A stretch of 37,418 bases of DNA. It comes from a virus. Location of the stretch: IMG/VR virus record IMGVR_UViG_3300034071_001760, positions 1 to 37,418 of that record. One strand, 5' to 3'. Below the pieces are notes generated by a model that was not told the DNA's origin, ran no database searches, and saw only the letters and a program-made list of their open reading frames with translations. This document shows, in pieces, positions 1 through 7,552 of this stretch; positions within the stretch are counted from its first letter, which is position 1; each line of letters opens with the position of its first letter. A program made the position numbers and the translations under genes.

Positions 1-14
1 TATATTTATTTATC

Positions 15-20
15 TATAAT
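15..20 (+). promoter_or_regulatory. possible -10 box upstream of phoH
   Basis: TATAAT lies here, about 100 bases before phoH. Its -35 partner would fall outside the window, so this is only half of a promoter. No late-promoter octamer precedes phoH. Confidence 0.3.
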
Positions 21-52
21 AAAGTTTATTTTTTTATAAAAGGTAAATACTA

Positions 53-102
53 TTACAGGACCAATATGGTTATCAAGCTGGTTACCACATGTCCTGATTT
101 CT
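53..102 (+). promoter_or_regulatory. structured leader of phoH
   Basis: ACAGGAC near base 53 is complementary to GTCCTG(T) near base 96, so the leader can close into a stem of about 6-7 bp around roughly 35 bases. It ends before the phoH ribosome-binding site (TAGGAG). The outer ACAGG/CCTG bases resemble the closing helices of the RNA units at 34.6-37.4 kb, but the CAGCA signature is missing, so a relationship is doubtful. Confidence 0.3.
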
Positions 103-123
103 CACAATCGTAGGAGATACTGA

Positions 124-840
124 ATGAGTAGAAAAGTAAAAAAGCGTTTTACCTCAGACGTTAACATAATAGATTTTCAACCTTACATGCCTCAAAAACG
201 TAGACAAGTAACGCTGTCCCCGCGCAATAAAAGTCAAAAAGAATACTTAAATAAATTACAAGATGAGTCAAACAGTATTGTTTTTGCTATTGGGCCAGCC
301 GGTACTGGTAAAACAATGTTAGCCGTACAAAACGGTATTAAATTGTTTCAAGAAGGTAAGATTGAAAAAATCGTTGTGACTAGACCAGCCGTAAGCGTGG
401 ATGAAGATTTAGGGTTTTTACCAGGTACACTGGAAGAAAAGATGGCACCTTGGACTCGACCAATTTTTGATGTATTTTCTGAATATTATCAAAAACGCGA
501 TATCACAAGATATTTAGAAGAAGGTATTATTGAAATTAGTCCGCTTGCGTATATGCGAGGCAGAACATTTAAAAATGCGTATATAGTTGCTGATGAAATG
601 CAAAATGCAACAGTAAGTCAAATGAAGATGTTATTAACCCGAATTGGTGAAGGATCACAAATGGTTGTAACTGGTGATTTGGCTCAAGCAGATAGATTAA
701 ACGACAATGGTTTGATTGATTTTTGCAGATTGCTTGCCGAGCGTCCAGAGTTGACGCATATTGATGTTGCTGAATTTACAGCGATGGATATAGAACGTCA
801 CGAAGCAGTTAAAGAAGTATTATCCATCTATGGTGAATAG
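124..840 (+). CDS. phoH: PhoH-like P-loop ATPase
   Basis: A 238-residue PhoH-family protein. The Walker A motif GPAGTGKTM is near residue 57 and a Walker B-like VADEMQNAT near residue 155, followed by the MVVTGD strand. PhoH proteins are cytoplasmic ATPases, often predicted to act on RNA, and are common in T4-like phages of aquatic bacteria; their phage role is unsettled. The ATG is preceded by TAGGAGATACTGA, a good ribosome-binding site. It is one of few non-homing-endonuclease genes on the plus strand and converges on the DUF2061 gene across a shared terminator. Confidence 0.95.
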   Translation: MSRKVKKRFTSDVNIIDFQPYMPQKRRQVTLSPRNKSQKEYLNKLQDESNSIVFAIGPAGTGKTMLAVQNGIKLFQEGKIEKIVVTRPAVSVDEDLGFLPGTLEEKMAPWTRPIFDVFSEYYQKRDITRYLEEGIIEISPLAYMRGRTFKNAYIVADEMQNATVSQMKMLLTRIGEGSQMVVTGDLAQADRLNDNGLIDFCRLLAERPELTHIDVAEFTAMDIERHEAVKEVLSIYGE

Positions 841-846
841 AAAAAA

Positions 847-869
847 GGGGGCTAAATGCCCCCTTTTTT
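847..869. terminator. bidirectional terminator
   Basis: A perfect 6-bp stem GGGGGC/GCCCCC with loop TAAAT is flanked by an A-run on the left and a T-run on the right. It can end both the phoH transcript and the convergent minus-strand operon. Confidence 0.9.
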
Positions 870-1074
870 ATTCAAATTTACCCCATTGTATTTTATTCCA
901 TATACGTTCATGAATAACATATAAGAATGTATGCATTATTATCTGTGTTCCAGCAATTCCACTTGCAATAGAAACATCTTTTGAAACAATGTATGATACA
1001 AAAAAGGTAGCAAATGTGGCAATAATACGCCAACTAAACGTTTTCGCTACGGTTCGCTTGGGAGTGTCTGTCAT
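868..1074 (-). CDS. DUF2061 small membrane protein
   Basis: 68 residues with the DUF2061 layout: a basic N-terminus with KTFSWR, two hydrophobic stretches (about residues 17-32 and 38-53) and a short polar tail. DUF2061 proteins are predicted inner-membrane proteins of unknown function. Its ATG overlaps the stop of the clamp-loader gene by four bases, so the two are translationally coupled. It ends against the terminator shared with phoH. Confidence 0.8.
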   Translation of the reverse strand: MTDTPKRTVAKTFSWRIIATFATFFVSYIVSKDVSIASGIAGTQIIMHTFLYVIHERIWNKIQWGKFE

Positions 1075-1991
1075 AACCTAGCCAACCTAATCATACATGC
1101 AGCCAAATTTATTTCTGGATCTATACATAACGTGTGATCAACAATTGCTTGTTTTATGATTAAAATTGCGTCATCCTGTTTAGACTCATCGCCAAATATA
1201 GCTATATTATTATATAGCCATCTGTAAATTTCATCCATTTCTTCAGGTCTGGCTTGTTTACATATCAATTTCCTTGCTTCTGAAATTTTACCAGATTTAA
1301 ACAGTTCGACCATTTCTATTTTATAATCAGCCTCACCACTATCACCGTTGTGTGGTGTTACTAACATATTACCCAGACTGTTCATTTGTACTAGATTAAT
1401 ACATTTTCGTAGATCAGGATAGGTAGCTTTAACAAATGTATCTAATGTGTCTAAATCAAACTCGATATTTTCTTCAATCAATATAGTGGCAACCCTTGCA
1501 GTAAATTCGGTTTGATCAACTTTATCAATATGAAACCCCTGACATCTACTATGAATAGCTGTCATTATCTTGTTTGGGTAATTACAGGTAAGAATAAATC
1601 TAGAAAATTCATGGTATTCTTCCATAACCCCACGTAATGCAGCTTGTGCATTTGGGGATAAATAATCAGCTTCATCTAATAATACCACTTTAAATGTACC
1701 AAATGGAATAAATTCTAAATGGCTTACAATCTTATCTCTCACATCATCAACCGAATTAGTTCTAGATGCATTGATTTCTAAAATATCATATTGGTGGATG
1801 TTGAGTAAATTCAATAATAATTTAGCTAATGTAGTTTTACCAACTCCTGCACTGCCGCTTAATAATAAATGAGGGATCGAACCATCTTTAATCCATGATT
1901 CGATTTGATTTTTTTGATGTGAATCCCTAAAAACATATCCATCTAATGTTTTAGGTCTATATTTTTCGACCCAAAGTTCCTTCGTTGCCAT
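1071..1991 (-). CDS. 44: clamp-loader small subunit (T4 gp44-like)
   Basis: 306-residue AAA+ ATPase of the replication factor C / T4 gp44 family (T4 gp44 has 319). It shows the VEKYRPKTLDGY start typical of RFC subunits, Walker A SGSAGVGKTTLAK, Walker B LLDEADYLS, and the arginine-finger motif IHSRCQGF. These subunits load the sliding clamp for phage DNA replication. The ATG at 1991 was chosen over an upstream extension because AAGGA sits seven bases before it and the protein then begins with the family N-terminus. A sigma70-like promoter lies just upstream. Confidence 0.93.
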   Translation of the reverse strand: MATKELWVEKYRPKTLDGYVFRDSHQKNQIESWIKDGSIPHLLLSGSAGVGKTTLAKLLLNLLNIHQYDILEINASRTNSVDDVRDKIVSHLEFIPFGTFKVVLLDEADYLSPNAQAALRGVMEEYHEFSRFILTCNYPNKIMTAIHSRCQGFHIDKVDQTEFTARVATILIEENIEFDLDTLDTFVKATYPDLRKCINLVQMNSLGNMLVTPHNGDSGEADYKIEMVELFKSGKISEARKLICKQARPEEMDEIYRWLYNNIAIFGDESKQDDAILIIKQAIVDHTLCIDPEINLAACMIRLARL

Positions 1992-2022
1992 TAACCATTC
2001 CTTGGTTGTGTGTAAAATGAGT

Positions 2023-2051
2023 ATTGTATAAGAAAAAGCAGGGCCTGTCAA
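2023..2051 (-). promoter_or_regulatory. sigma70-like promoter for the clamp-loader gene
   Basis: On the minus strand TTGACA and TACAAT are separated by 17 bases, about 30 bases before the gene 44 start. The -35 box lies in the loop of a terminator hairpin (2038-2059). Confidence 0.8.
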
Positions 2052-2059
2052 GACCCTGC
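2038..2059 (-). terminator. terminator with a promoter -35 box in its loop
   Basis: Read on the minus strand, GCAGGG and CCCTGC pair around a 10-base loop and are followed by TTTTTCTT. This should end the operon that finishes with the gp31-like gene. The loop contains TTGACA, the -35 box of the next promoter. Confidence 0.75.
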
Positions 2060-2065
2060 ATAAGA

Positions 2066-2455
2066 TTAAAACATTGGTTTACTAAAATCAAAAGTTTGTG
2101 TTGTAGATTTATTTGATTTACCCAAATAAACATCAGATGGTTTTGTATCGCCTTTCATTATGATAGATTTTGGTTCAACACGTCTAATTTCGTATTCATT
2201 ACCCGTTTCATCTTCGATTTTGACGTTACGGGTCCATCTACCATGCTCAACTAATATCCAATCCCCAATTTTAACGGAGGTTTGATCTTTGCCTATTGCA
2301 AAAACTTTAGCCCATCTAGGCTTTATTCCCTCACTTTTACCATCATCGCTGCCGACAATGATTCCAGTATCAGTTACTTGATTGTCAAAACTCATGTCAG
2401 TTACAATTATTCCATCATGAATTGGAATAACTTTATTACATTTTATAAGACTCAT
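2066..2455 (-). CDS. GroES-fold protein, probable gp31-like cochaperonin
   Basis: 129 residues. The core has the GroES order: an N-terminal strand (VIPIHDGIIVT), a loop with TDTGIIVG like the GroES mobile loop, then a barrel with KIGDWILVEH and a closing strand. It is longer than GroES (97), with a polar C-terminal tail of about 30 residues. T4 gp31 replaces GroES when GroEL folds the capsid protein, so a cochaperonin role is likely but inferred. It overlaps the next upstream gene by four bases. A true GroES is encoded separately at 36.4 kb. Confidence 0.6.
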   Translation of the reverse strand: MSLIKCNKVIPIHDGIIVTDMSFDNQVTDTGIIVGSDDGKSEGIKPRWAKVFAIGKDQTSVKIGDWILVEHGRWTRNVKIEDETGNEYEIRRVEPKSIIMKGDTKPSDVYLGKSNKSTTQTFDFSKPMF

Positions 2456-2748
2456 TGTTGTGTAGTTTCCTCAGAAGACTGACCTTTTCGTGATGGTTTG
2501 GCTGATTCTTCCACTTTTTGCTCTTCCAGTGAGGGAACTGGTTGATCTACACTTTTACTGATTTGATCGGGGATGGTGACACCATTTGTTGTATCTTTGA
2601 CTATTTGTCCACCAGCGCCGATCTTATCACCTCTGGCGTTTACTTTCATATTACCAACTGCCAGTGTTAACTCATTACGGTTAATAAGTTTATTTAAATC
2701 GATTTCTTTCCCTTGTGCTGTTCTATAAACAGTTCTAATATTTGCCAT
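2452..2748 (-). CDS. hypothetical protein
   Basis: 98 residues, not recognised by family. The N-terminal half (ANIRTVYRTAQGKEIDLNKL) is ordered-looking; the C-terminal half is rich in K, E, S, P and Q and probably disordered. A strong ribosome-binding site AAAGGAA precedes the ATG. It is coupled to the gp31-like gene by a four-base overlap, so the two are probably made together. Confidence 0.7.
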   Translation of the reverse strand: MANIRTVYRTAQGKEIDLNKLINRNELTLAVGNMKVNARGDKIGAGGQIVKDTTNGVTIPDQISKSVDQPVPSLEEQKVEESAKPSRKGQSSEETTQQ

Positions 2749-2759
2749 AATTATTCCTT

Positions 2760-3263
2760 TTATCTTAAGAATTCTTTCCAGTCTAACTTATATTTAATAC
2801 TATTGATCCGGTGAACACCAATTAAATATAACACAAAACTAGATACACTAGACCCTCTTCCAACCCCCCAGAATACATTATTATTATTGCATGTATCAAC
2901 AAAATATTTCAGCCATTGAAGTAAAAGAAGCATGCCATGTTTCTCAAACGCATGTAGTTCTTCCTCAACTCTGTTTTTTTCATCATCGGTTGTACATTTA
3001 GTCAAACAATATTGTTTGATATCAAAATGATAATATTCTTCAGGCATGAACCAAATCGATTGCTGCTCTTTATCATAATCAGAAAGTTGGCGATTACTAT
3101 TGATTGGTGGAACGAATGCAAATTCTGATATTTCTTGTAATCGTTCAATATCATCACTCGGATCAACCATTAATGATGAAAGTTTTTCCATATGACCATG
3201 ATAAATTGCATCAAAAATGTCACACTCGTTAAAAATTGGGTTACTAAATTTATCTAATCTCAT
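2760..3263 (-). CDS. DnaE-like (family C polymerase) fragment protein
   Basis: 167 residues. The C-terminal 45 residues (FWGVGRGSSVSSFVLYLIG, then IKYKL and EFLR) match the palm region of bacterial DNA polymerase III alpha, where the G-x-GRGS motif precedes the catalytic aspartates. The aspartates themselves are beyond the end of this protein, so it cannot polymerise. Similar truncated DnaE-like proteins are known to me from other large T4-like phages; their role is unknown. The ATG sits six bases after a -10 box and has no Shine-Dalgarno sequence, so the mRNA may be leaderless. Confidence 0.6.
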   Translation of the reverse strand: MRLDKFSNPIFNECDIFDAIYHGHMEKLSSLMVDPSDDIERLQEISEFAFVPPINSNRQLSDYDKEQQSIWFMPEEYYHFDIKQYCLTKCTTDDEKNRVEEELHAFEKHGMLLLLQWLKYFVDTCNNNNVFWGVGRGSSVSSFVLYLIGVHRINSIKYKLDWKEFLR

Positions 3264-3269
3264 TAAGAG

Positions 3270-3298
3270 ATTTTACCCTACATTTATCAGTTTGTCAA
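3270..3298 (-). promoter_or_regulatory. sigma70-like promoter
   Basis: TTGACA and TAAAAT on the minus strand with a 17-base spacer. The expected transcription start falls on or next to the ATG at 3263. Confidence 0.7.
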
Positions 3299-3503
3299 GT
3301 CCTTTATTTTTATTTTCCATGGTAGTTTGCCACAATTCTTTCTGGCGTTTTGCTTGTTCAGAGGTGTACGATTCGAGTACCATTGAAATTTGTGATCTCA
3401 TGTTAACATTTGTTGTCATGAAATACTTTTTTGTTAAATCATAGATTCTAGATTCCAATTCGGAATCTTTTAATGTTGTCATGTCATTAATTAACGGATG
3501 CAT
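3273..3503 (-). CDS. hypothetical protein
   Basis: 76 residues, not recognised. It is mostly helical and polar (for example SELESRIYDLTKKYF and TSEQAKRQKELWQ), with no membrane segment. The ATG at 3503 was chosen because GAGG lies six bases upstream; an upstream TTG is possible but lacks a site. It follows the Ig-like structural gene after an eight-base gap and is probably the last gene of that late operon. Confidence 0.65.
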   Translation of the reverse strand: MHPLINDMTTLKDSELESRIYDLTKKYFMTTNVNMRSQISMVLESYTSEQAKRQKELWQTTMENKNKGLDKLINVG

Positions 3504-3511
3504 AATATACC

Positions 3512-5491
3512 TCAATGATTGAATACGACATATTGTGGATTAATAAAATCATTAACAATATACCGGTCAACAGTATAATCGAATGATGATAAATTAATAC
3601 CTGACAATTCAATGTTTCGTAAAATCTGTGAAGAAGTACCAACTTTACAATAGCATAATGGAACTGCTAGTGTAAACCCAATTCTCGATCTATCTGATGG
3701 TTGAATACTTCTCATCCATAACGGAACAAATTCAATATTAGTTGATAATACAGTTCCACTATCTACATCAGTTACAGTGACTAATCGTTCTCTCCATAAT
3801 GTCACACTACTTGGATAATATGTGCCAATATATTCATTATTAATACTCAATGGCAAATGTTCTCCATTTGGCTCTAATGGATCAAGCATGTTTATATAAA
3901 CTACTTCATATAATTCAGCAAATGTAGTTTGGTCAATAGCCTTCGCTGATGTAATACTACCAAATTGGAATCTTTTTTTGGCATTGTTAAGATTAGCAGC
4001 ATTAACAAACGTTTCTATCGACGATGTATCGATACCAGGAAATATTAACATTTCTAATTGTTTCTGTATTCCAAAATTAGTGTCATATGGTCTATACATC
4101 ATTGAAAGTGGAAATATTTCTTGGTTTGTAATGAACGAACCCCATCTTTCTCGTTGTTCTATTTCCAAATAAGGTTTTACAATGATATTGCTATACATTT
4201 TTTCAGATTGGATAACAGTTATCGTAAATATTTTTTCAAAAACCCCATAATGAGTAATAGAATCAGAAAAAATTCCACTATATTGATTAGAAACTCTAAC
4301 CGTAAACGTGTAATAATCAATAAAGTCATCAGAAGCTGAACTAAAATGTACACCTGTAATAATACCATCTGTTCCCATTGTAACGCCATTAGGTAATATC
4401 CCATCTATAATTTCATATATAAGATTTGAATTTGATAACGAACTAACCGCAATAATGGAAAGATTAACCGGAATTCCTTCAGTAATAGTGCCAGCATTAG
4501 TCGGCGTTAACCATTCCAAAGTATCATCAAACTTTCCAATTATATCTATTGAAAATGTTCTTTTATTAGTAATAGATTCACCTGAAACATTGTTAGTTCT
4601 AATAGCAGCAATTTCAAAGTCATAAGCAGTATTATAGGTTGTTTGTGATGGTATATACCCAGATAAAATTCCATCGGTGAGTGTTGTACCAGGTGGAATA
4701 GGTTGATTTATATCCAATGAGTATAAGATAGAATCACTTTCATATGTTTCGAATTCCACAGTTAAATAATTATCGTAACGATATGGTCCTAAATATGGAT
4801 TGGTTATCCATTGTACAGGTCTAATATTAGTAACATCTGCAGTAAAAATACTGGTCCCAGTATGCATTAATGTATTGTCAGCAGTTAAATAATATGGTCC
4901 AACAACAATAAATATAAAACTTTGTGTTATTGAATATGCTTGGTTGCTTGCCCGAATTATGAATTGTGATTCTTGATATTCATGATCCAGCTCGTCCGTT
5001 GATAGTTTTGAAAGAAATCCAGAAATAATTCCGTCAGTTGAAAGCGATAGGCCACCTGGCAATGAACCAGATTCCAACCTGAAAGTTACGATATCATTTG
5101 GAATGTCCGATTCAACCAGTATTTGAAAATTAACATTAGTATTATCAATAGCAAAAAGTTGCTGATTTATTCCACAATGCAATCTACCAGACGGTGTAAC
5201 GAATGATAATGGATTTTTGCTAGTAATGGTAAGATAGAAAGTTCTATCTGCCGTTTGACTATCGTGAGAAGCTCTTATACAAAATTTATAAATACTGTCG
5301 GTTTTGACAATATTAGCAATCCCAGTAATTTGATTCCCATTAATATACAATCCTTCTGGAAGTGCACCCGCAATTATCCCATACGTAACTCCGGTATCAT
5401 TAGTCACTGGAAGATCTATGACTAATGTAATTTGATCATTAAATGATCCAATATCGTATCCAGAAGGCTTCGTCCATATATCAAGAGTCAT
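3512..5491 (-). CDS. virion structural protein with Ig/cadherin-like repeats
   Basis: About 659 residues. Residues 1-450 contain at least four repeats of an Ig-like fold with the signature LPxGLxxxxxGxIxG (ALPEGLYINGNQITG, SLPGGLSLSTDGIISG, ILPNGVTMGTDGIITG), as in the He_PIG family. The last 200 residues are a different domain. Such repeats are common in phage tail and baseplate proteins that contact the host surface. The ATG at 5491 overlaps the stop of the upstream gene (TAATG) and has GGAGA before it. Late expression is inferred from the promoter upstream of the preceding gene. Confidence 0.8.
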   Translation of the reverse strand: MTLDIWTKPSGYDIGSFNDQITLVIDLPVTNDTGVTYGIIAGALPEGLYINGNQITGIANIVKTDSIYKFCIRASHDSQTADRTFYLTITSKNPLSFVTPSGRLHCGINQQLFAIDNTNVNFQILVESDIPNDIVTFRLESGSLPGGLSLSTDGIISGFLSKLSTDELDHEYQESQFIIRASNQAYSITQSFIFIVVGPYYLTADNTLMHTGTSIFTADVTNIRPVQWITNPYLGPYRYDNYLTVEFETYESDSILYSLDINQPIPPGTTLTDGILSGYIPSQTTYNTAYDFEIAAIRTNNVSGESITNKRTFSIDIIGKFDDTLEWLTPTNAGTITEGIPVNLSIIAVSSLSNSNLIYEIIDGILPNGVTMGTDGIITGVHFSSASDDFIDYYTFTVRVSNQYSGIFSDSITHYGVFEKIFTITVIQSEKMYSNIIVKPYLEIEQRERWGSFITNQEIFPLSMMYRPYDTNFGIQKQLEMLIFPGIDTSSIETFVNAANLNNAKKRFQFGSITSAKAIDQTTFAELYEVVYINMLDPLEPNGEHLPLSINNEYIGTYYPSSVTLWRERLVTVTDVDSGTVLSTNIEFVPLWMRSIQPSDRSRIGFTLAVPLCYCKVGTSSQILRNIELSGINLSSFDYTVDRYIVNDFINPQYVVFNH

Positions 5492-6810
5492 TACGCTCTC
5501 CAAACTGATATTTCAATAATACCAGCCTCACCATATTCTTTATCTTCTAACGATTTTCCAACAATAGCACCTATTTTTGGATCTAATGCTTTAATCGCAT
5601 GTCCAGATGAATTAGATGTAGTCAATAAATCACCTTTTTTTGTTTTACCAATTACCTTACATGGTACACGTCCTGCTAGTGCTATGCAAATCTTAACACC
5701 TGATTGGTTAATATTCATCACATATGCAGGATCTGTTGTAACAACTCCCGCTACTTTTGTATCATTCACTACCGATGAACTAGTGACTTCTTTAGATCCG
5801 CCAAATACAAGAACAGTACCAGGTTGGTAGACTACGTCCGATTCATAATATTCAGCCAAGTCAGCGTAGGTTGATTGAAGTGTACTACCAGCGGACAATT
5901 GCCAATCGCCATGAAATAATCCCGGCCCGGTTGCACCATTACCATTGTATATATTTTTTACAGTAATATCATCAGTTGTTACACTATCTGCTAATGATAA
6001 TTTTGAAACATATAATTCATCAACATAATGTTGAGTCACAGCCTGGCGTGAGCCGATTTCCCCTTCCAATGGATGCGGATGATCGGATAGTGTCAATACC
6101 CCGGTCATGGTGTCACCACCTCGATAAACAACATCTTTTCGTTGCATTACTTCTGTAGCAAGATAATTACTTGTTAATGTAGAATCATAATCTGGATCAT
6201 CAGTTTGCTCAATACTTGGTTGATCTCTTGTTTTTAATGCAGTCGATACAATATATGTAGCAATATCATTATGTGTAATAATTGGTTCACCATTAGATTG
6301 TCTAGGAACACCAGCTACGTAGTTATGCAATCCGTGATGGACAGTTACTGGTAATTCCAAAATTGATGTTGTGTAATCTGGGTTTAAGACCGCCCATGTA
6401 TCATTAAATGCATTTACGGCATCTACACTCGGGTTACGAAGACGACCTATTGTGAAATAATTAGCATTCAATGGACCAAACAGTTCAGGCGATGTATCTG
6501 CTTCAACTGATGCTACAGTAATATCTAATTCAGCATTATTTGATGCATCAATTTGTATGCTAGAGTCACTTGATTTAATAGTTCTAGCAGTTAAGGCTGA
6601 TCCCGTAGTATTGGCAATTATTACTTGATTTGCAGCATATGATGATGGGGCATCTCCAAGAGCAGTGAATCTAATAGCACCAGATGCACCAAAAACCCCA
6701 TATAACACATCAAAATTGGCATTTACTTTTTCAAATGCAACTCTAATGCTATCACCAGTTCCATCATTACCTGGTCCGGTAGCACCAGTATTAATATGTT
6801 GTTGTTCCAT
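5491..6810 (-). CDS. tail-fibre-like structural protein with C-terminal G2-type domain
   Basis: 439 residues. The N-terminus (GNDGTGDSIRVAFEKVNANF) is a motif seen repeatedly in structural proteins of T4-like cyanophages. A middle region contains VTQHYVDELYVSKL, as in fibre proteins. The last 150 residues (YADLAEYYESD, VAGVVTTDPAYVMN, GRVPCKVIGKTKKGDLL) resemble the C-terminal chaperone/peptidase G2-like domain of tail fibres. The ATG at 6810 follows AAGGAAA. A late promoter lies about 35 bases upstream. Function as a fibre or fibre-base protein is inferred. Confidence 0.8.
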   Translation of the reverse strand: MEQQHINTGATGPGNDGTGDSIRVAFEKVNANFDVLYGVFGASGAIRFTALGDAPSSYAANQVIIANTTGSALTARTIKSSDSSIQIDASNNAELDITVASVEADTSPELFGPLNANYFTIGRLRNPSVDAVNAFNDTWAVLNPDYTTSILELPVTVHHGLHNYVAGVPRQSNGEPIITHNDIATYIVSTALKTRDQPSIEQTDDPDYDSTLTSNYLATEVMQRKDVVYRGGDTMTGVLTLSDHPHPLEGEIGSRQAVTQHYVDELYVSKLSLADSVTTDDITVKNIYNGNGATGPGLFHGDWQLSAGSTLQSTYADLAEYYESDVVYQPGTVLVFGGSKEVTSSSVVNDTKVAGVVTTDPAYVMNINQSGVKICIALAGRVPCKVIGKTKKGDLLTTSNSSGHAIKALDPKIGAIVGKSLEDKEYGEAGIIEISVWRA

Positions 6811-6842
6811 GTTAAACGTTTCCTTAAATTTGATTATTGTTG

Positions 6843-6850
6843 TATTTATC
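6843..6850 (-). promoter_or_regulatory. late promoter for the structural genes
   Basis: GATAAATA on the minus strand, matching the T4-type late promoter, about 33 bases before the ATG of the fibre-like gene. It is back to back with a plus-strand late promoter. Confidence 0.75.
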
Positions 6851-6880
6851 AACAATTTTTTAATCTATTGTAATTCTGAA

Positions 6881-6888
6881 TATAAATA
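6881..6888 (+). promoter_or_regulatory. late promoter
   Basis: Perfect TATAAATA, 18 bases before the ATG at 6907, with AAAGGAG between. Divergent from the late promoter at 6843. Confidence 0.8.
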
Positions 6889-6906
6889 ATTAACAAAGGA
6901 GATTTT

Positions 6907-7275
6907 ATGTTTGATTTTATAAAAAAATTATTTGGGTTCAAGCCAACACAAATCGAAGAAACAGTCGAGATAGTTAAAACTGCATCAAAACGTGTAAAAA
7001 AGTTAGCTGATGTAAATAAAGATGGTGTTGTTAATGTTGATGATGTTAAAGAAGCTAAAAAAAGACTTACAAAAAAACTTAAAGAAATTAAAAAACTTAA
7101 AGAAGTTGCAGATGTGAATAATGATGATGTTGTTAATGTTGATGATGTTAAAGAAGCAGTAAAAGCTGTATCTAAAAAAATTAAAAAACCAGTCGCACCA
7201 AAATCAGTTGTCAAGCCAGAAATTGTAGAACCACCTCTACCTAAAAAACGTGGTAGAAAACCGAAAGCAAAATAA
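6907..7275 (+). CDS. small late protein with two EF-hand/dockerin-like loops and AT-hook-like tail
   Basis: 122 residues. It carries two near-identical loops, ADVNKDGVVNVDDVKEA (about residues 37-53) and ADVNNDDVVNVDDVKEA (about 72-88), with the D-x-N-x-D spacing of calcium-binding EF-hand/dockerin repeats, joined by lysine-rich helices. The tail KKRGRKPKAK contains an AT-hook-like GRKP core. AAAGGAG precedes the ATG and a perfect late promoter lies upstream, so it is probably a late or virion protein. The function is unknown. Metal binding and DNA binding are inferred from motifs only. Confidence 0.8.
   Translation: MFDFIKKLFGFKPTQIEETVEIVKTASKRVKKLADVNKDGVVNVDDVKEAKKRLTKKLKEIKKLKEVADVNNDDVVNVDDVKEAVKAVSKKIKKPVAPKSVVKPEIVEPPLPKKRGRKPKAK
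7026..7157 (+). repeat. 30-bp direct repeat inside the calcium-loop gene
   Basis: Bases 7026-7055 and 7128-7157 are identical over 30 bases and sit 102 bases apart, exactly 34 codons. They encode the two VVNVDDVKEA segments. The identity at DNA level suggests a recent internal duplication. Confidence 0.85.
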
Positions 7276-7281
7276 ATCAAA

Positions 7282-7302
7282 GGGGCTATACGCCCCTTTT
7301 TT
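7282..7302 (+). terminator. terminator
   Basis: GGGGC/GCCCC stem with loop TATAC, preceded by AAA and followed by TTTTTT. It ends the calcium-loop gene and may also act on the convergent minus strand. Confidence 0.85.
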
Positions 7303-7552
7303 ATATCGTGCCTTTTATTTTACCAAAAATAAATTCTTGTTTTGTAATCCAACGTGTACCAATTACTAGGTGTTTATTCATACCCATATCTGCAGGCAAG
7401 TAATACGTACTTATACCTCGATATGCATATGTAAGCCACATTATTTTTTTCGATAAATCGCATCTGGTTGGAAACCAAACAAATTTAAGTTTCCATTTAG
7501 CATTATTATAAAACCACTGATTGGTCCAGATATTTTCTTGTTCTATAATCAT
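7301..7552 (-). CDS. hypothetical protein
   Basis: 83 residues, unrecognised, aromatic-rich (NQWFYNNAKWKLKFVWFP). It starts inside the last 47 bases of uvsE in another frame, so it is probably translated by coupling; no clear Shine-Dalgarno sequence is visible. It ends at the terminator of the facing gene. Confidence 0.55.
   Translation of the reverse strand: MIIEQENIWTNQWFYNNAKWKLKFVWFPTRCDLSKKIMWLTYAYRGISTYYLPADMGMNKHLVIGTRWITKQEFIFGKIKGTI

Noticed and set aside
6849-7280. Long open frame on the minus strand opposite the calcium-loop gene
   Set aside because: It is low-complexity (T, S, L, F runs), the mirror of the repeated lysine and aspartate codons, and has no ribosome-binding site. 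The plus-strand gene has a late promoter and a strong site.
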